Shown: piece after piece, positions 26,981 through 36,173 of the stretch | Position numbering within the stretch: position 1 is the stretch's first letter | Layout of the letters: the number at the start of each line of letters is the position of its first letter | Assembly: GCF_004335015.1 (NCBI RefSeq) | Contig: NZ_RQRU01000002.1 | Location: forward strand, 558,001-622,000 | DNA length: 64,000 nucleotides | Direction of reading: 5' to 3' | Origin: Psychrobacter pygoscelis | GTDB taxonomy: Bacteria > Pseudomonadota > Gammaproteobacteria > Pseudomonadales > Moraxellaceae | Translations under genes and position numbers: made by a program | The notes under the pieces: model-generated | What the model saw: only the letters and a program-made list of their open reading frames with translations | The model's database searches: none | What the model was told of the DNA's origin: nothing

Positions 26981-27236
26981 ATGGCCTTTATAAGAGCGCC
27001 CAGTAAGTTAAATAGTAAGTTCATTAAAAAAACGATACAGAGATACGGGGGATAAATTTTTCGTAGCCTCTATTGGCGTGTTTGCCGCCAGCCAAAAAAT
27101 TTATACCAGCTCTGCACTATATTACGATGACGCTATTTTATTTAGGCTCGATTATAGTGAAACATGGTTAAATCCAATATCTATTACCACAGGAAGTAGT
27201 AAGTTTTATTATTGGGTATTGTCATCACTTTGTTAA
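26981..27236 (+). pseudogene. Small unknown gene frameshifted at a GGGGG run
   Basis: An ATG at 26981 preceded by GGAGAGG opens a frame that ends after 24 codons. If the five-G run at 27047-27051 had one G fewer, the frame would continue to 27236, giving about 84 residues with a FFVASIGVFAAS segment and many aromatics. The combination of a good binding site and a restorable frame suggests a recently broken or phase-variable gene, or a sequencing error. The product is not recognised. Confidence 0.4.
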
Positions 27237-27737
27237 TTTTCTCGCTTAGAAAAAGATAACGACAAGGTAGCTGATACATAAAAATACATTTCCTTAGCGT
27301 AATGACACAATTTATTTTTGTTATCTCAAGTAATATTACAACTATAAAAGCAAAGCTTTAAAAGTGATTACTTACTGTATAACTTAAAGCACTTTATTGA
27401 AATAAGGTAACTTATAGCAAGCTACTAGCAAGCTGCTTTTAAGTTGTCCTTGTGTTTTAGCCATTGCTAAATTCGATATATTGCTACACTTATTATTGCT
27501 GTAATTAGTTGATACTATCTATTTTTATCAGTGCTCTTTTTGATGGTAGTTTTCTATTAGAATCCGTGTGAATTAACTATAAATAATGATTGTTAATTAC
27601 ACTTTAGGCTGCCGTTATTGGTTGATCTTTAACAGCACTAAGCCTAAAGGATTTCAAGGGAATTCCATCATAAAAATTGAACGAATAAAAATACTAAATT
27701 CAAACGAACAATGTTAACTTTACTGAGAGGAAAAACA
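27237..27737. other. AT-rich intergenic region before secreted protein gene
   Basis: About 500 bp with no convincing ORF, tRNA or hairpin. It presumably carries the promoter of the secreted protein gene at 27738. Confidence 0.45.
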
Positions 27738-28517
27738 ATGAAACTTACTGTATTAGCTGCGGCTGTGGTTGGCTCTGGATTTGCTTTATTTGCGGGTTCA
27801 GCAAATGCTGGTGTTACGACAGACCATCATGGTAATGTTGGTTACGACTCGTATGATGAGTGCGTAGCAGCTGTCAAAGATGGCTCTGCCAAATTCTATA
27901 CTCCCTATACCCATCAACAGCCAAAACGCATGGCTGGTGAGACTTCAGTTAAAAAAATGGTTTTATCTGACCTTACTATCCCAAGCAATATAGCGGCGCA
28001 AATGCCGATCAACACTAGTGACTACTCTGCTGGTGCTTGTGATAAAGGTGTCGGTCAGTCCAATGGTCGCTATGGTGTCTCTGGCGTTCTAGTGGGTAAA
28101 TATGTACCATTTGCCCCTGACATGCCAATCAACGTTTATATGAATCGTAATAAAGAAGTCGTCCGCGTTACTATGCAGCAGTGTGACAACCATTTTGGTG
28201 GTAAGTTTCCAACACCTGTAATTAGTGAGATTAAAGCGCCTAAACCACAAGTCGCTATCCAAGAAGAGCGTAGTGTTGAGCCAGTCATTACTGAGGTTAA
28301 GCGCGTCATCCGTCCTACCAAATATCAAATTAAAGAAGTCATCGTCGCACCTGAAGATCAAGTCAATCGTGTGAGTACAGAGGCTGGAACCGCAGTGACA
28401 GTTGAAGGTGAAGCACAAACTGTCTACCTTGGTAATCAGGTCAATCCTGCTATCTTAAATGAAGTAGAAGTGAATCAGCCTGTTCCTGTGATTACCGTAC
28501 CAGACGACTCTGAGTAA
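27738..28517 (+). CDS. Secreted protein of unknown function
   Basis: 259 residues from the ATG at 27738, preceded by GAGAGG; the open frame 9 codons earlier lacks support. It has a classic signal peptide (MKLTVLAAAVV...SANA, cleavage near residue 24). The mature N-terminal domain contains paired cysteines and conserved-looking GACDKGVGQSNGRYGVS and PINVYMNRNKEVVRVTMQQC. The C-terminal third (from about residue 160) is a Val/Glu/Pro-rich stretch with periodic VIxEV motifs, perhaps fibrous or wall-spanning. Followed by a strong terminator. Envelope localisation is inferred. Confidence 0.75.
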   Translation: MKLTVLAAAVVGSGFALFAGSANAGVTTDHHGNVGYDSYDECVAAVKDGSAKFYTPYTHQQPKRMAGETSVKKMVLSDLTIPSNIAAQMPINTSDYSAGACDKGVGQSNGRYGVSGVLVGKYVPFAPDMPINVYMNRNKEVVRVTMQQCDNHFGGKFPTPVISEIKAPKPQVAIQEERSVEPVITEVKRVIRPTKYQIKEVIVAPEDQVNRVSTEAGTAVTVEGEAQTVYLGNQVNPAILNEVEVNQPVPVITVPDDSE

Positions 28518-28631
28518 TAACTGCTAGTGAAGTCAAGTATCGTATGTTAGGCGCTAACAGACCTTGAGCGTCGGCTACTAGTTTAGCGACCTTACAATAC
28601 TTCGATTTCGTTAAAGTTTTATTTACTAACT

Positions 28632-28663
28632 AAAAAGACGCCATTCAACTGGCGTCTTTTTTT
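28632..28663 (+). terminator. Rho-independent terminator
   Basis: A 12-bp stem (AAAAAGACGCCA / TGGCGTCTTTTT) with a 6-nt loop and terminal T-run, 115 bp after the stop of the secreted protein gene. Confidence 0.92.
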
Positions 28664-29273
28664 GAACGCTGCAATACTTATCTATAGCCAACCTCCCCTT
28701 TAGCCAATTTTTACACAAAAATAAAAAACAGTCGTCAAATCCAAGGCTAGCCTATTTATAAGTAGGTGATGAATATTCAACACATACTAATGTGGTCTTT
28801 TATTAATAGCGAACAACAACATTAGCGCGAGCCTTCAATACTATTTAAAGCTGTGTGACACCAAAAAATCATAAAAGCACTTTGCAGATAGATAAATCAA
28901 GGTCACTTATTTACAAGTGAAGCTGGCCTGATTAGGTTAAATAAATAGAGATTTTTGCTATATTAATAGCGGTAATACTTACAAACCCTTTATAAAGCGA
29001 AAATATAATCGCTATATACTATCTATGAAACAAGGCGATACTATTGTGCGGTAGATGATTTTTAATTGTCTGTTTCCTATAGAGTAATAGCTACTGGGTA
29101 ATAACCTAACGCTAGCTTTACATCAGCTTTATGTTAATCATGCGCTAACTGTGCGTAATATTAATTGTTAGTTAGTAGCCGATGACTGGTAATTGCATCA
29201 TTCTTTATGATGACAACACTGTTATTCCAAGAGGTTATTGGTTATACCATATTCACTTTTAAGGAAATCTATT
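28664..29273. other. AT-rich intergenic region
   Basis: About 600 bp between a terminator and the next secreted protein gene. I see no ORF of merit and no tRNA. Short AT-rich inverted repeats such as GCTATATTAATAGC near 28957-28970 are present, but nothing specific can be assigned. Confidence 0.45.
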
Positions 29274-29873
29274 ATGAAAAGTCACTCTTTTATGCCTACT
29301 ACGTTATTCGCAGCTTTAATTGCCTTACCAGGTATTGCGTTTGCAGCTGATTATCAGCCAGCAGTTAATCAAGGTAATATTACTCCTGCTAGCGCTGCGA
29401 CTATGGCTGCTCCCAATACACTCCAGCAAAAGATTCAAGGTCCGAATGGTGAACTATTAGCCACCCAACCAGGAGAAATAGACGCGCAAGACAATGCTGA
29501 TATTGATGACGATAGCACTGATATAGATAGTGATGATGCAGAGGTAGATAGCGCTGATGTAAATAATGCTGAGGTGGATAATACCGGCGTCAGTGAGATA
29601 GACAGTGATAGCGAAAGTGGTAATGAGCAAATAGCTGCCCCTACTGTAGCGGCTAATGCCCCAACACAGCTTAATCAACAGCATAGCACTCCTGACTATG
29701 ACCCTCTTATCCAAGGCGAGGTCAACCGTGGTAGTGTGACGCCAGCGGACCTACGCAACCAGTCTGCGCCTATTACTCTTCAAGAGAAGAAAAAGGGCCC
29801 TCATGGTGAGCTATTAGCGACCCAACCAGGAGAAGTACAATTGCAAGAAAATCGTCGGTTTAATGTGCGTTAA
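29274..29873 (+). CDS. Secreted acidic protein with terminal sequence repeat
   Basis: 199 residues from the ATG at 29274, preceded by AAGGAA. The signal peptide ends near AFA-ADYQP. The mature protein has two copies of a 35-residue unit, one at each end: N-Q-G-N-I-T-P-A-S then LQQKIQGPNGELLATQPGE, and N-R-G-S-V-T-P-A-D then LQEKKKGPHGELLATQPGE. Between them lies an Asp/Ser/Val-rich acidic linker of about 55 residues. The repeats suggest two binding modules on a flexible spacer. No family recognised. Confidence 0.75.
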   Translation: MKSHSFMPTTLFAALIALPGIAFAADYQPAVNQGNITPASAATMAAPNTLQQKIQGPNGELLATQPGEIDAQDNADIDDDSTDIDSDDAEVDSADVNNAEVDNTGVSEIDSDSESGNEQIAAPTVAANAPTQLNQQHSTPDYDPLIQGEVNRGSVTPADLRNQSAPITLQEKKKGPHGELLATQPGEVQLQENRRFNVR

Positions 29874-30215
29874 TCATCATTAGTTTCATTATCGACCAAA
29901 GGTCTCATGATTGAGTAGAGCCAGCACTAATATAGCTGCTTAATACGAAAACCGAGCTATTAGGCGATTAACTGGTATAAGTTTTCCTAACTTGATTAAG
30001 TACGCTGACAGAAGCTACAAAAAGTCTATCTCAGTATCTCTGTCTTGTTTTAGATTGAATTTACTATATAGCATGTTGGCAGTTACTCATAAAAAAGGCA
30101 ATCCATTTAATGGATTGCCTTTTTTATTTTCCCTCACAGAATATTACAGTTAGCTGCCATAAGGTGAGCAGGAGAAGCCGCAAAGCAGCGACTTGTCCAT
30201 ATTGCTGATCTTCGA
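29874..30215. other. Convergent intergenic region before tex
   Basis: 342 bp between the repeat protein and the end of tex, containing the bidirectional terminator at 30091-30126 and nothing else recognisable. Confidence 0.6.
30091..30126. terminator. Bidirectional Rho-independent terminator
   Basis: A 15-bp stem (AAAAAAGGCAATCCA / TGGATTGCCTTTTTT) with a TTTAA loop between convergent genes; A-run and T-run flank it, so it can act on both strands. Confidence 0.92.
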
Positions 30216-32786
30216 TTATTTCAATCCAGCTTCTTTTAGCAGAGCGCCCAAAGTGCCGATCTTGTTATCTGGTTTATCAGACTTACCCTTAGCATGACTG
30301 CCTTTTGCTGCACCGCGATTGCTGCGAGCGCCATCACGATTATCTCGACGAGCAGAACCACGATTTTGCGCGCCATTTGCGGCTGGCTTATTAGCGCCGT
30401 GGCGACGTTTACCGCCTTGAGCGGTGTCAGCTCCACCATGCTCTGCTTTGGCGTTCGCTCTATTGCTAGTCGCTGCTGCATTATCAGACTTTGCTGGCTT
30501 CTCAGGTTTCATAGTAAAGCCAATTCGCCCACGCGCTTCATCGACTGACAAGACGCGAACACTGACGATATCACCTGGTTTAACACGGTTCATCGGATCT
30601 TCTACGAAGTCATTGGCCATCTGCGAGATATGCACGAGACCATCTTGATGGACACCCACATCGACAAAGCAGCCGAAGCCTGTGACATTGGTAACGACAC
30701 CCTCAAGCTGCATACCTTCTTCAAGATCGCCAATACTATTGACATCTTCTCTAAAGTTGGCAGTTTTAAACTCTGGTCTCGGGTCGTGAGCGGGTTTGGC
30801 CAGCTCTTGCAGTACCGCTGACACACTGACATTGTCATCATTTGCTGCTTCTAGATTGGTAGTATCTAGCGTATTAATGACGCTATCATTACCCAGCAGC
30901 TCTTCTAATGTCTTACCTGTCTTATCTAATAGCTCCTGAACCAGACCATAGCTCTCTGGATGCACGCCTGTCGCATCGAGTGGGTTCTCACCATCACGAA
31001 TACGCAAGAAGCCTGCAGCTTGCTCAAAGGTCTTAACACCAAGTCGTGGCACGCTTTTTAGCTGCTCGCGACTCGTAAAGGCCCCGTGCTCTTGACGATA
31101 GTTAACGATTTGCTGTGCGACATTACGATTAAGACCAGCAATGTGGGTCAGAATAGCAGGGCTAGCAGTATTAACATCGACACCAACGGCGTTGACACAG
31201 TCTTGCGTGACTTTATCAAGGCTATCAGCCAATTGATTTTGGTTCACATCGTGCTGGTACTGCCCCACACCGATGGCTTTAGGGTCTACCTTCACCAGCT
31301 CCGATAACGGATCTTGTAGGCGACGGGCAATAGAGACTGCCCCGCGTAGCGAGACGTCTAGCCCCGCTAACTCGTCGCTGGCCAGCTCGCTAGCAGAGTA
31401 AACAGAAGCACCGGACTCATTAACCACCACCGCTTTAGCGGTAATGGCGTCATCAGCATCGATTACAGTCTTAATCATCGCGTCAGTTTCGCGGCTAGCA
31501 GTACCATTACCGATAGCGACAAGCTCGACTTGATAGCTCTTTAGTAGCTCGCCAATGACAGCTTTGGCTTCTTCAAGCTTATTGTCCGGAGCAAATGGAT
31601 AGACTGTCGCCGTGGCTAGGTTACCCTCAGCATCACTCGCGACATGGCCTTGGCTATCGATGACCGCCATTTTGACACCATGGCGAATACCAGGGTCCAC
31701 ACCTAGGATAACTTTACGTCCTGCCGGTGCAGCCATTAATAGGTGCTGAAGGTTATTGGCAAAGACATCAATAGCATCTGCTTCGGCTGCCAGACGGCGT
31801 TCAGTCAGCAAGCGATGCTCGATGTGTGGTCGCCATTTATCCTGCCATAAGCTATTGGCAGCTTCTTGTAAGAACTCACGGCGCTCAGCAGGCTGGGCAG
31901 CATCAATCTCAAACTGGCTAATAATCTTTTCAATAAATGGCGCATCTTCGCCATCTACTTTGAGTACCAAGACATTCTCTTGACGGCCACGTAACATCGC
32001 CAATAAACGGTGGTTAGGCAATCGAGATAACGGCTCACTGTGCTCGAAGTAGTCAGAGAACTTCTCACCGACCTCGCGCTTTTCTTCATTGGCCAACGCC
32101 GCATTCATGGTTGCTGTTTTGGCAAAGCCAGTACGCAGCGTATCCAACAGATCCAGCTCTTGCGTCCACTCATCAATAATAATGGCTTGAACACCGGCTA
32201 GCTGCTTCTCGATATCGCTAAAATCGACTTCGATCTCATTGCCAGTATCATCAGTAATGGTCTCTGGTAGCTGATAGCCTACCAGTGCCTCTGCTGGAGT
32301 GATTTCTTCTGACTTTAGCTTCTGAGCTGCCGCGTCTAAGCCTGCAGCACGCGCTTTGGCAGCCAGTGAACGACGACGTGGACGGTACGGTAGATAAATA
32401 TCTTCCAATTCAAGCTTAGAGGTCGCTTTATCAATACGCGATTGTAGCTCGTCTGTTAAGTTGCCTTGCGAGCTGAGCAATTGAATAATCTTAAAGCGAC
32501 GTGTGGCCATGTCGCGCTCGTAGATTAGAGCCTTTTCTAGAGCACGCAGTTGCGTGTCATCAAGCCCTTGGGTTTTTTCCTTACGATAGCGAGCAATAAA
32601 TGGCACCGTCGCTCCTTCATCAAATAACTTGACGAAGGCATTAACTTGCGAGGTCTTTATACCGATATCTTTTGCCAGCTTATCGTGAATAATCGCAGTC
32701 GTCTTGGCGTCTAACGCACTAGCGGCTGAATTATTCGCAGTGTTGTTGGCAGTATCTTGAGTAGAAGCAGTGTCAGTCAGGCTCAT
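30216..32786 (-). CDS. tex: Transcription accessory protein Tex
   Basis: RNA-binding protein with Tex-N, YqgF-like RNase H fold, helix-hairpin-helix and S1 domains. ATVPFIARYRKE, the YqgF-type VILGVDPGIRHGVKMAV, the HhH region (NRNVAQQIVNYRQEHGAFTSREQLKSVPRLG) and the S1 domain (GMQLEGVVTNVTGFGCFVDVGVHQDGLVHIS) occur in the standard order. Length 856 exceeds the usual 770-780 because of a C-terminal basic, Arg/Gly/Asn/Ala-rich tail (from about residue 775) that may add RNA affinity. Usually non-essential; linked to stress tolerance and gene expression. Confidence 0.96.
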   Translation of the reverse strand: MSLTDTASTQDTANNTANNSAASALDAKTTAIIHDKLAKDIGIKTSQVNAFVKLFDEGATVPFIARYRKEKTQGLDDTQLRALEKALIYERDMATRRFKIIQLLSSQGNLTDELQSRIDKATSKLELEDIYLPYRPRRRSLAAKARAAGLDAAAQKLKSEEITPAEALVGYQLPETITDDTGNEIEVDFSDIEKQLAGVQAIIIDEWTQELDLLDTLRTGFAKTATMNAALANEEKREVGEKFSDYFEHSEPLSRLPNHRLLAMLRGRQENVLVLKVDGEDAPFIEKIISQFEIDAAQPAERREFLQEAANSLWQDKWRPHIEHRLLTERRLAAEADAIDVFANNLQHLLMAAPAGRKVILGVDPGIRHGVKMAVIDSQGHVASDAEGNLATATVYPFAPDNKLEEAKAVIGELLKSYQVELVAIGNGTASRETDAMIKTVIDADDAITAKAVVVNESGASVYSASELASDELAGLDVSLRGAVSIARRLQDPLSELVKVDPKAIGVGQYQHDVNQNQLADSLDKVTQDCVNAVGVDVNTASPAILTHIAGLNRNVAQQIVNYRQEHGAFTSREQLKSVPRLGVKTFEQAAGFLRIRDGENPLDATGVHPESYGLVQELLDKTGKTLEELLGNDSVINTLDTTNLEAANDDNVSVSAVLQELAKPAHDPRPEFKTANFREDVNSIGDLEEGMQLEGVVTNVTGFGCFVDVGVHQDGLVHISQMANDFVEDPMNRVKPGDIVSVRVLSVDEARGRIGFTMKPEKPAKSDNAAATSNRANAKAEHGGADTAQGGKRRHGANKPAANGAQNRGSARRDNRDGARSNRGAAKGSHAKGKSDKPDNKIGTLGALLKEAGLK

Positions 32787-33459
32787 ATCCGTATCAATGT
32801 TGCTTGAAATGTGGTCTGCATTATAACAAAAGTATCAAGAATAAAAATCCTTTTTACACGCTTGTTCAGTTGCCAGTCTATAACGAAAGCAGATTATCTC
32901 TATACTTTATCTAAAAAGCCCTCGCAAAGGGTCAAGCAAGCCCTTTGATTTCGGTACTTTATCCTAGAGGCATTAATCATATACGCCAATAATTTTGTAG
33001 CGCGTCAACTTTATAATGGACAGTACAATTTAACACTGAGTTCACCTCTACTTTGAAGATTGATCAAATAAAATAGCCAATCTAGCTAAGGACTTCTTAA
33101 TTATTACGCTTAAGACAAGCCAATATAATCTGAGTAAACTAAGATTGCTTTACCGCCTAGTAATGATAAGCTCAACGAGGTAAATAAGTTAATAGTGACG
33201 CTGTCATTTCACCGAAATACTCATCAATAAGCCGATCAGAATTAAGTAACGTAACAACTTCCACCACAATTATTCTATTGATTGCCCTTTCCTGCTCTCT
33301 ACAGCTTATTGCACTTGCCATAAATTGGCTCAGTTATACAGGTTAGTTCATTATATTAAACAAAGCCATACAGCATTCCTATGCACTATCCGTGAATTTA
33401 CTGGCATAATCTTATACACTATTATTTAGTAGCATTATAATTGATAAAAGGATGTCCCA
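32787..33459. other. 673-bp divergent region between tex and ompR
   Basis: No convincing ORF, RNA gene or strong hairpin. It holds the promoters of tex and ompR; AAGGATG at about 33450 is the ompR ribosome-binding site. Confidence 0.5.
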
Positions 33460-34197
33460 ATGTCAGAGAACCCACAAGATACACTTACCCAGCGCATATT
33501 AGTTGTCGATGATGATGCTCGGTTGCGCTCATTGTTACAACGCTTTTTGGAAGATGACGGCTTTGTGGTGCGTACCGCGCATGACGGCAGTCAAATGGAT
33601 AAGCTCATGCAGCGAGAGCTATTTTCATTAATCGTATTAGATTTGATGCTGCCAGGCGAAGATGGCATTAGTATTTGTAAGCGTCTTCGTGAAGACAATA
33701 CCGATATTCCGATTATCATGCTAACGGCGAAAGGCGGTGACGCTGATCGCATTGCGGGGCTTGAGGCGGGTGCGGACGACTACCTACCCAAACCTTTTAA
33801 CCCAAAAGAGCTATTGGCGCGAATTAAAGCCGTACTTAGACGTCAAAGCCGCGAGCTACCAGGCGCACCAAGTCAGCAAATCGAAGTCGTCGAATTTGGC
33901 CCATGGACACTTGATTTATCTACGCGAACGCTTAAGCGTGAAGGCAATGTGGTGACCCTAACCACTGGCGAATTTTCGGTTTTAAAAGCCTTGGTTCAGC
34001 ATCCTCGTGAGCCATTAACTAGAGATAAATTGATGAACCTGGCTCGTGGCCGTGAATGGGGAGCCATGGAGCGCTCAATTGATGTCCAAGTCTCCAGACT
34101 ACGCCGCTTAATCGAGGACAACCCCTCACAAGCGCGCTATATCCAGACCGTCTGGGGTGTCGGCTATGTGTTTGTTCCTGATGAAGCAGAAAGCTGA
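33460..34197 (+). CDS. ompR: OmpR-family response regulator
   Basis: Two-component transcription factor, 245 residues. The receiver domain shows VVDDD at 15-19, phospho-acceptor D61 (IVLDLMLPGEDG) and the KPF lysine; the C-terminal winged helix (TRTLKREGNVVTLTTGEFSVLKAL..RLRRLIEDNPSQARYIQTVWGVGYVF) is OmpR-like. It closely resembles E. coli OmpR (239 aa), which controls porins by osmolarity. No envZ-type kinase follows; a GTPase gene starts 8 bp after the stop instead. Confidence 0.92.
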   Translation: MSENPQDTLTQRILVVDDDARLRSLLQRFLEDDGFVVRTAHDGSQMDKLMQRELFSLIVLDLMLPGEDGISICKRLREDNTDIPIIMLTAKGGDADRIAGLEAGADDYLPKPFNPKELLARIKAVLRRQSRELPGAPSQQIEVVEFGPWTLDLSTRTLKREGNVVTLTTGEFSVLKALVQHPREPLTRDKLMNLARGREWGAMERSIDVQVSRLRRLIEDNPSQARYIQTVWGVGYVFVPDEAES

Positions 34198-34205
34198 TCA
34201 GCAAC

Positions 34206-35414
34206 ATGTTTGCCAAACACATTATTAAAAATACCCCGTGCACACTGCTGACGGGGTTTTTAGGCTCTGGAAAGACAACACTTATAAACCAGCTTCTGGC
34301 CTTCAAGACGGCTAACGAAGTGATGGCTGATGAGCGTTGGGCTTTGTTAATCAATGAGTTTGGGCAGATAGGTATTGATGCTCAGTTAATCGATCGTGCT
34401 GATGAGCAGCTTGCTATCCGCGAAGTCAGTGGCGGCTGTATTTGCTGTACCAGCCAGTTACCGCTACAGATTGCGCTAACTCGGTTGCTGGCTGAGCAGC
34501 AGCCGCAGCGTCTTATCATTGAGCCGACAGGACTTGCGCATCCCAAAAGCTTACTACAGCAGCTGAGCGAACCACACTGGCAAACCAGTCTATCGCTGCA
34601 TGCCATCATTGGAGTGGTGAGTGCGCGGCAATGGCAGCAGCCCAAATATCGCCATCATGATGGCTATCAAGCCCATGTGCTTCATGCAGACTATGTGGTA
34701 ATCAATCGTTATGAGATGCTAAATGAGACCGAAAAAGAGCAGCTCAGCGACTGGATTATCGACTTAAACCCTACTGCTACTTTGATCTGGTTAGCTAACG
34801 GTCAAGTTGAGAATGCCCCTAAGACTGTTGCCGCTAAAGCTATAAACTCGGGAACCATAGCGGCTAAGGATTTAGATAATAAGCCGACCTGTAACCCACC
34901 ATCATGGTATGAGATCCTACAGTCACCGAGTCAAGCCCTTAGTAAGTTCAAGCAAAAACGCAGCACTGAAACGCGAATAGCGTTAAATATGTCTGGGCTA
35001 AGCCCGGCAAATACAGTCAGTATAGCGCAAAATGCTGATACCCATAACAGCGCACAAATTGTTGCCCCTTATCGCTATCATGACCGGCAGCAAGGAATGA
35101 GCGTAGGTGGCTGGAAGCTCCCCCAGCAATGGCAATTTGCGGCTGATGAGCTGCAAACATGGCTGCTGTCTTTGCCAAATTGGCAGCGAATTAAAGGGGT
35201 TGTCAATACCACCGAGGGTTGGCTGCGGCTAAATTTCACTCCAGACAGCCTGAAAACTATCGCTACTGAGCCTCAAGCAGATAGTTTGCTAGAAGTCATT
35301 TTGTTAGATAACATGGATGACGCCCAAGACGCTACTATTAATAAGCAACAGTATAGCGATGAGCAGTGGCAAGACTGGGATCGCCAATTAATTGAACGGC
35401 TGGCATCAAAGTAG
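34206..35414 (+). CDS. COG0523 (CobW/YjiA/ZigA-like) GTP-binding metallochaperone
   Basis: G3E-family GTPase, 402 residues. Walker A GFLGSGKTT is near residue 17, the metal-binding GGCICCT (CxCC) near 77-83, and a guanine-specificity region VINRYEM. The C-terminal CobW_C-like domain is recognisable around YRYHDRQQGMSVGGW and LPNWQRIKGVVNTTEGWLRL. Members of this family move zinc or other metals to client proteins. The start lies 8 bp after ompR, so they are probably cotranscribed. The metal is not known, and no Zur box is seen. Confidence 0.88.
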   Translation: MFAKHIIKNTPCTLLTGFLGSGKTTLINQLLAFKTANEVMADERWALLINEFGQIGIDAQLIDRADEQLAIREVSGGCICCTSQLPLQIALTRLLAEQQPQRLIIEPTGLAHPKSLLQQLSEPHWQTSLSLHAIIGVVSARQWQQPKYRHHDGYQAHVLHADYVVINRYEMLNETEKEQLSDWIIDLNPTATLIWLANGQVENAPKTVAAKAINSGTIAAKDLDNKPTCNPPSWYEILQSPSQALSKFKQKRSTETRIALNMSGLSPANTVSIAQNADTHNSAQIVAPYRYHDRQQGMSVGGWKLPQQWQFAADELQTWLLSLPNWQRIKGVVNTTEGWLRLNFTPDSLKTIATEPQADSLLEVILLDNMDDAQDATINKQQYSDEQWQDWDRQLIERLASK

Positions 35415-35463
35415 TATTGATCAGTACAGCTAGCCTTACGGTCGGATTGCTCCATTAGAAACC

Positions 35464-35497
35464 AAAAAGCACTCACTATAAAGCGAGTGCTTTTTAT
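35464..35497. terminator. Rho-independent terminator after COG0523 gene
   Basis: An 11-bp stem AAAAAGCACTC/GAGTGCTTTTT with a 10-nt loop, which can be extended with one mismatch, followed by a T-rich tract; lies between convergent genes and may work both ways. Confidence 0.88.
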
Positions 35498-35566
35498 TAT
35501 CAGTTTATTGCTGATATCTATCAATGGTGCAATTAATGACTCAATTAACTACTATCTACAGCGCCA

Positions 35567-35833
35567 CTAGCGTAACTGACTGTCTTTACTGCCGCGGCGA
35601 TTAAACAGCTCAGCTGACTTAGCGGTAGCTTCAAGCTCACTCTGGCAGCGAACACAATGCTGCACCCCAGGCAAGGCAATACGCCGCGCCTCAGGAATAA
35701 TCTCCCCGCACTCATCGCAATACTCAGCGCTCTCACCTTGCGGTAATAAACGCCTTGCGCGCGCTAACGCATCGTTTACCGTCGCGTCCATTTGTTCATG
35801 TTCAGCGCCATCACGCGCCCAGCCACCTGCCAT
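35567..35833 (-). CDS. DksA/TraR-family zinc-finger protein
   Basis: 88-residue protein with a C4 zinc finger: CDEC (x17) CVRC in YCDECGEIIPEARRIALPGVQHCVRCQSELE, typical of the short DksA/TraR members (YbiI-like). It lacks the long N-terminal coiled coil of full DksA. Such proteins can enter the RNA polymerase secondary channel; whether this one does is unknown. Monocistronic, convergent with the COG0523 gene. Confidence 0.88.
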   Translation of the reverse strand: MAGGWARDGAEHEQMDATVNDALARARRLLPQGESAEYCDECGEIIPEARRIALPGVQHCVRCQSELEATAKSAELFNRRGSKDSQLR

Positions 35834-36037
35834 ATATACTCCTTAGCTCTGTCTTCACCGTATCACTATATCGTCGAATGTTGGCGATTAGTCATGATTT
35901 TAACAACTGTCAAATGTCCATTATTTCTATATTAGATGGAGGACAAATGCTACAAAATCAAGTCAAGATTCCATTAAATAGCTGGTTGTAACCATCAGTA
36001 CAAGACTGGATAGTCGGAGCAAAGTCCAGACATAAAA

Positions 36038-36056
36038 GATAATGATAATAATTATC
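36038..36056. promoter_or_regulatory. Fur box
   Basis: GATAATGATAATAATTATC matches the 19-bp Fur consensus (GATAATGATAATCATTATC) at 18 of 19 positions and ends one base before the -35 hexamer of the downstream promoter, where bound Fur would block RNA polymerase. Confidence 0.85.
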
Positions 36057-36057
36057 A

Positions 36058-36086
36058 TTGCAAATTTACAAGTTATAAAATATACT
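36058..36086 (+). promoter_or_regulatory. Promoter of the ferritin-like gene
   Basis: TTGCAA (36058-36063) and TATACT (36081-36086) with an exact 17-bp spacer. The Fur box abuts the -35. Transcription should begin near 36093, leaving an 80-nt leader. Confidence 0.65.
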
Positions 36087-36173
36087 ATTGTTTAGTAAAA
36101 CTATATCATTCATTAAATTATTCACAACCAAAATACTTTATTATTCTAAATTAACTTCATGAGGGATGTACTA

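Larger units (their letters stand above)
35834..36173. other. Divergent intergenic region with iron-control elements
   Basis: 340 bp between the DksA-like gene and the ferritin-like gene. It contains the Fur box and promoter annotated separately; the left half holds nothing recognisable. Confidence 0.6.
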
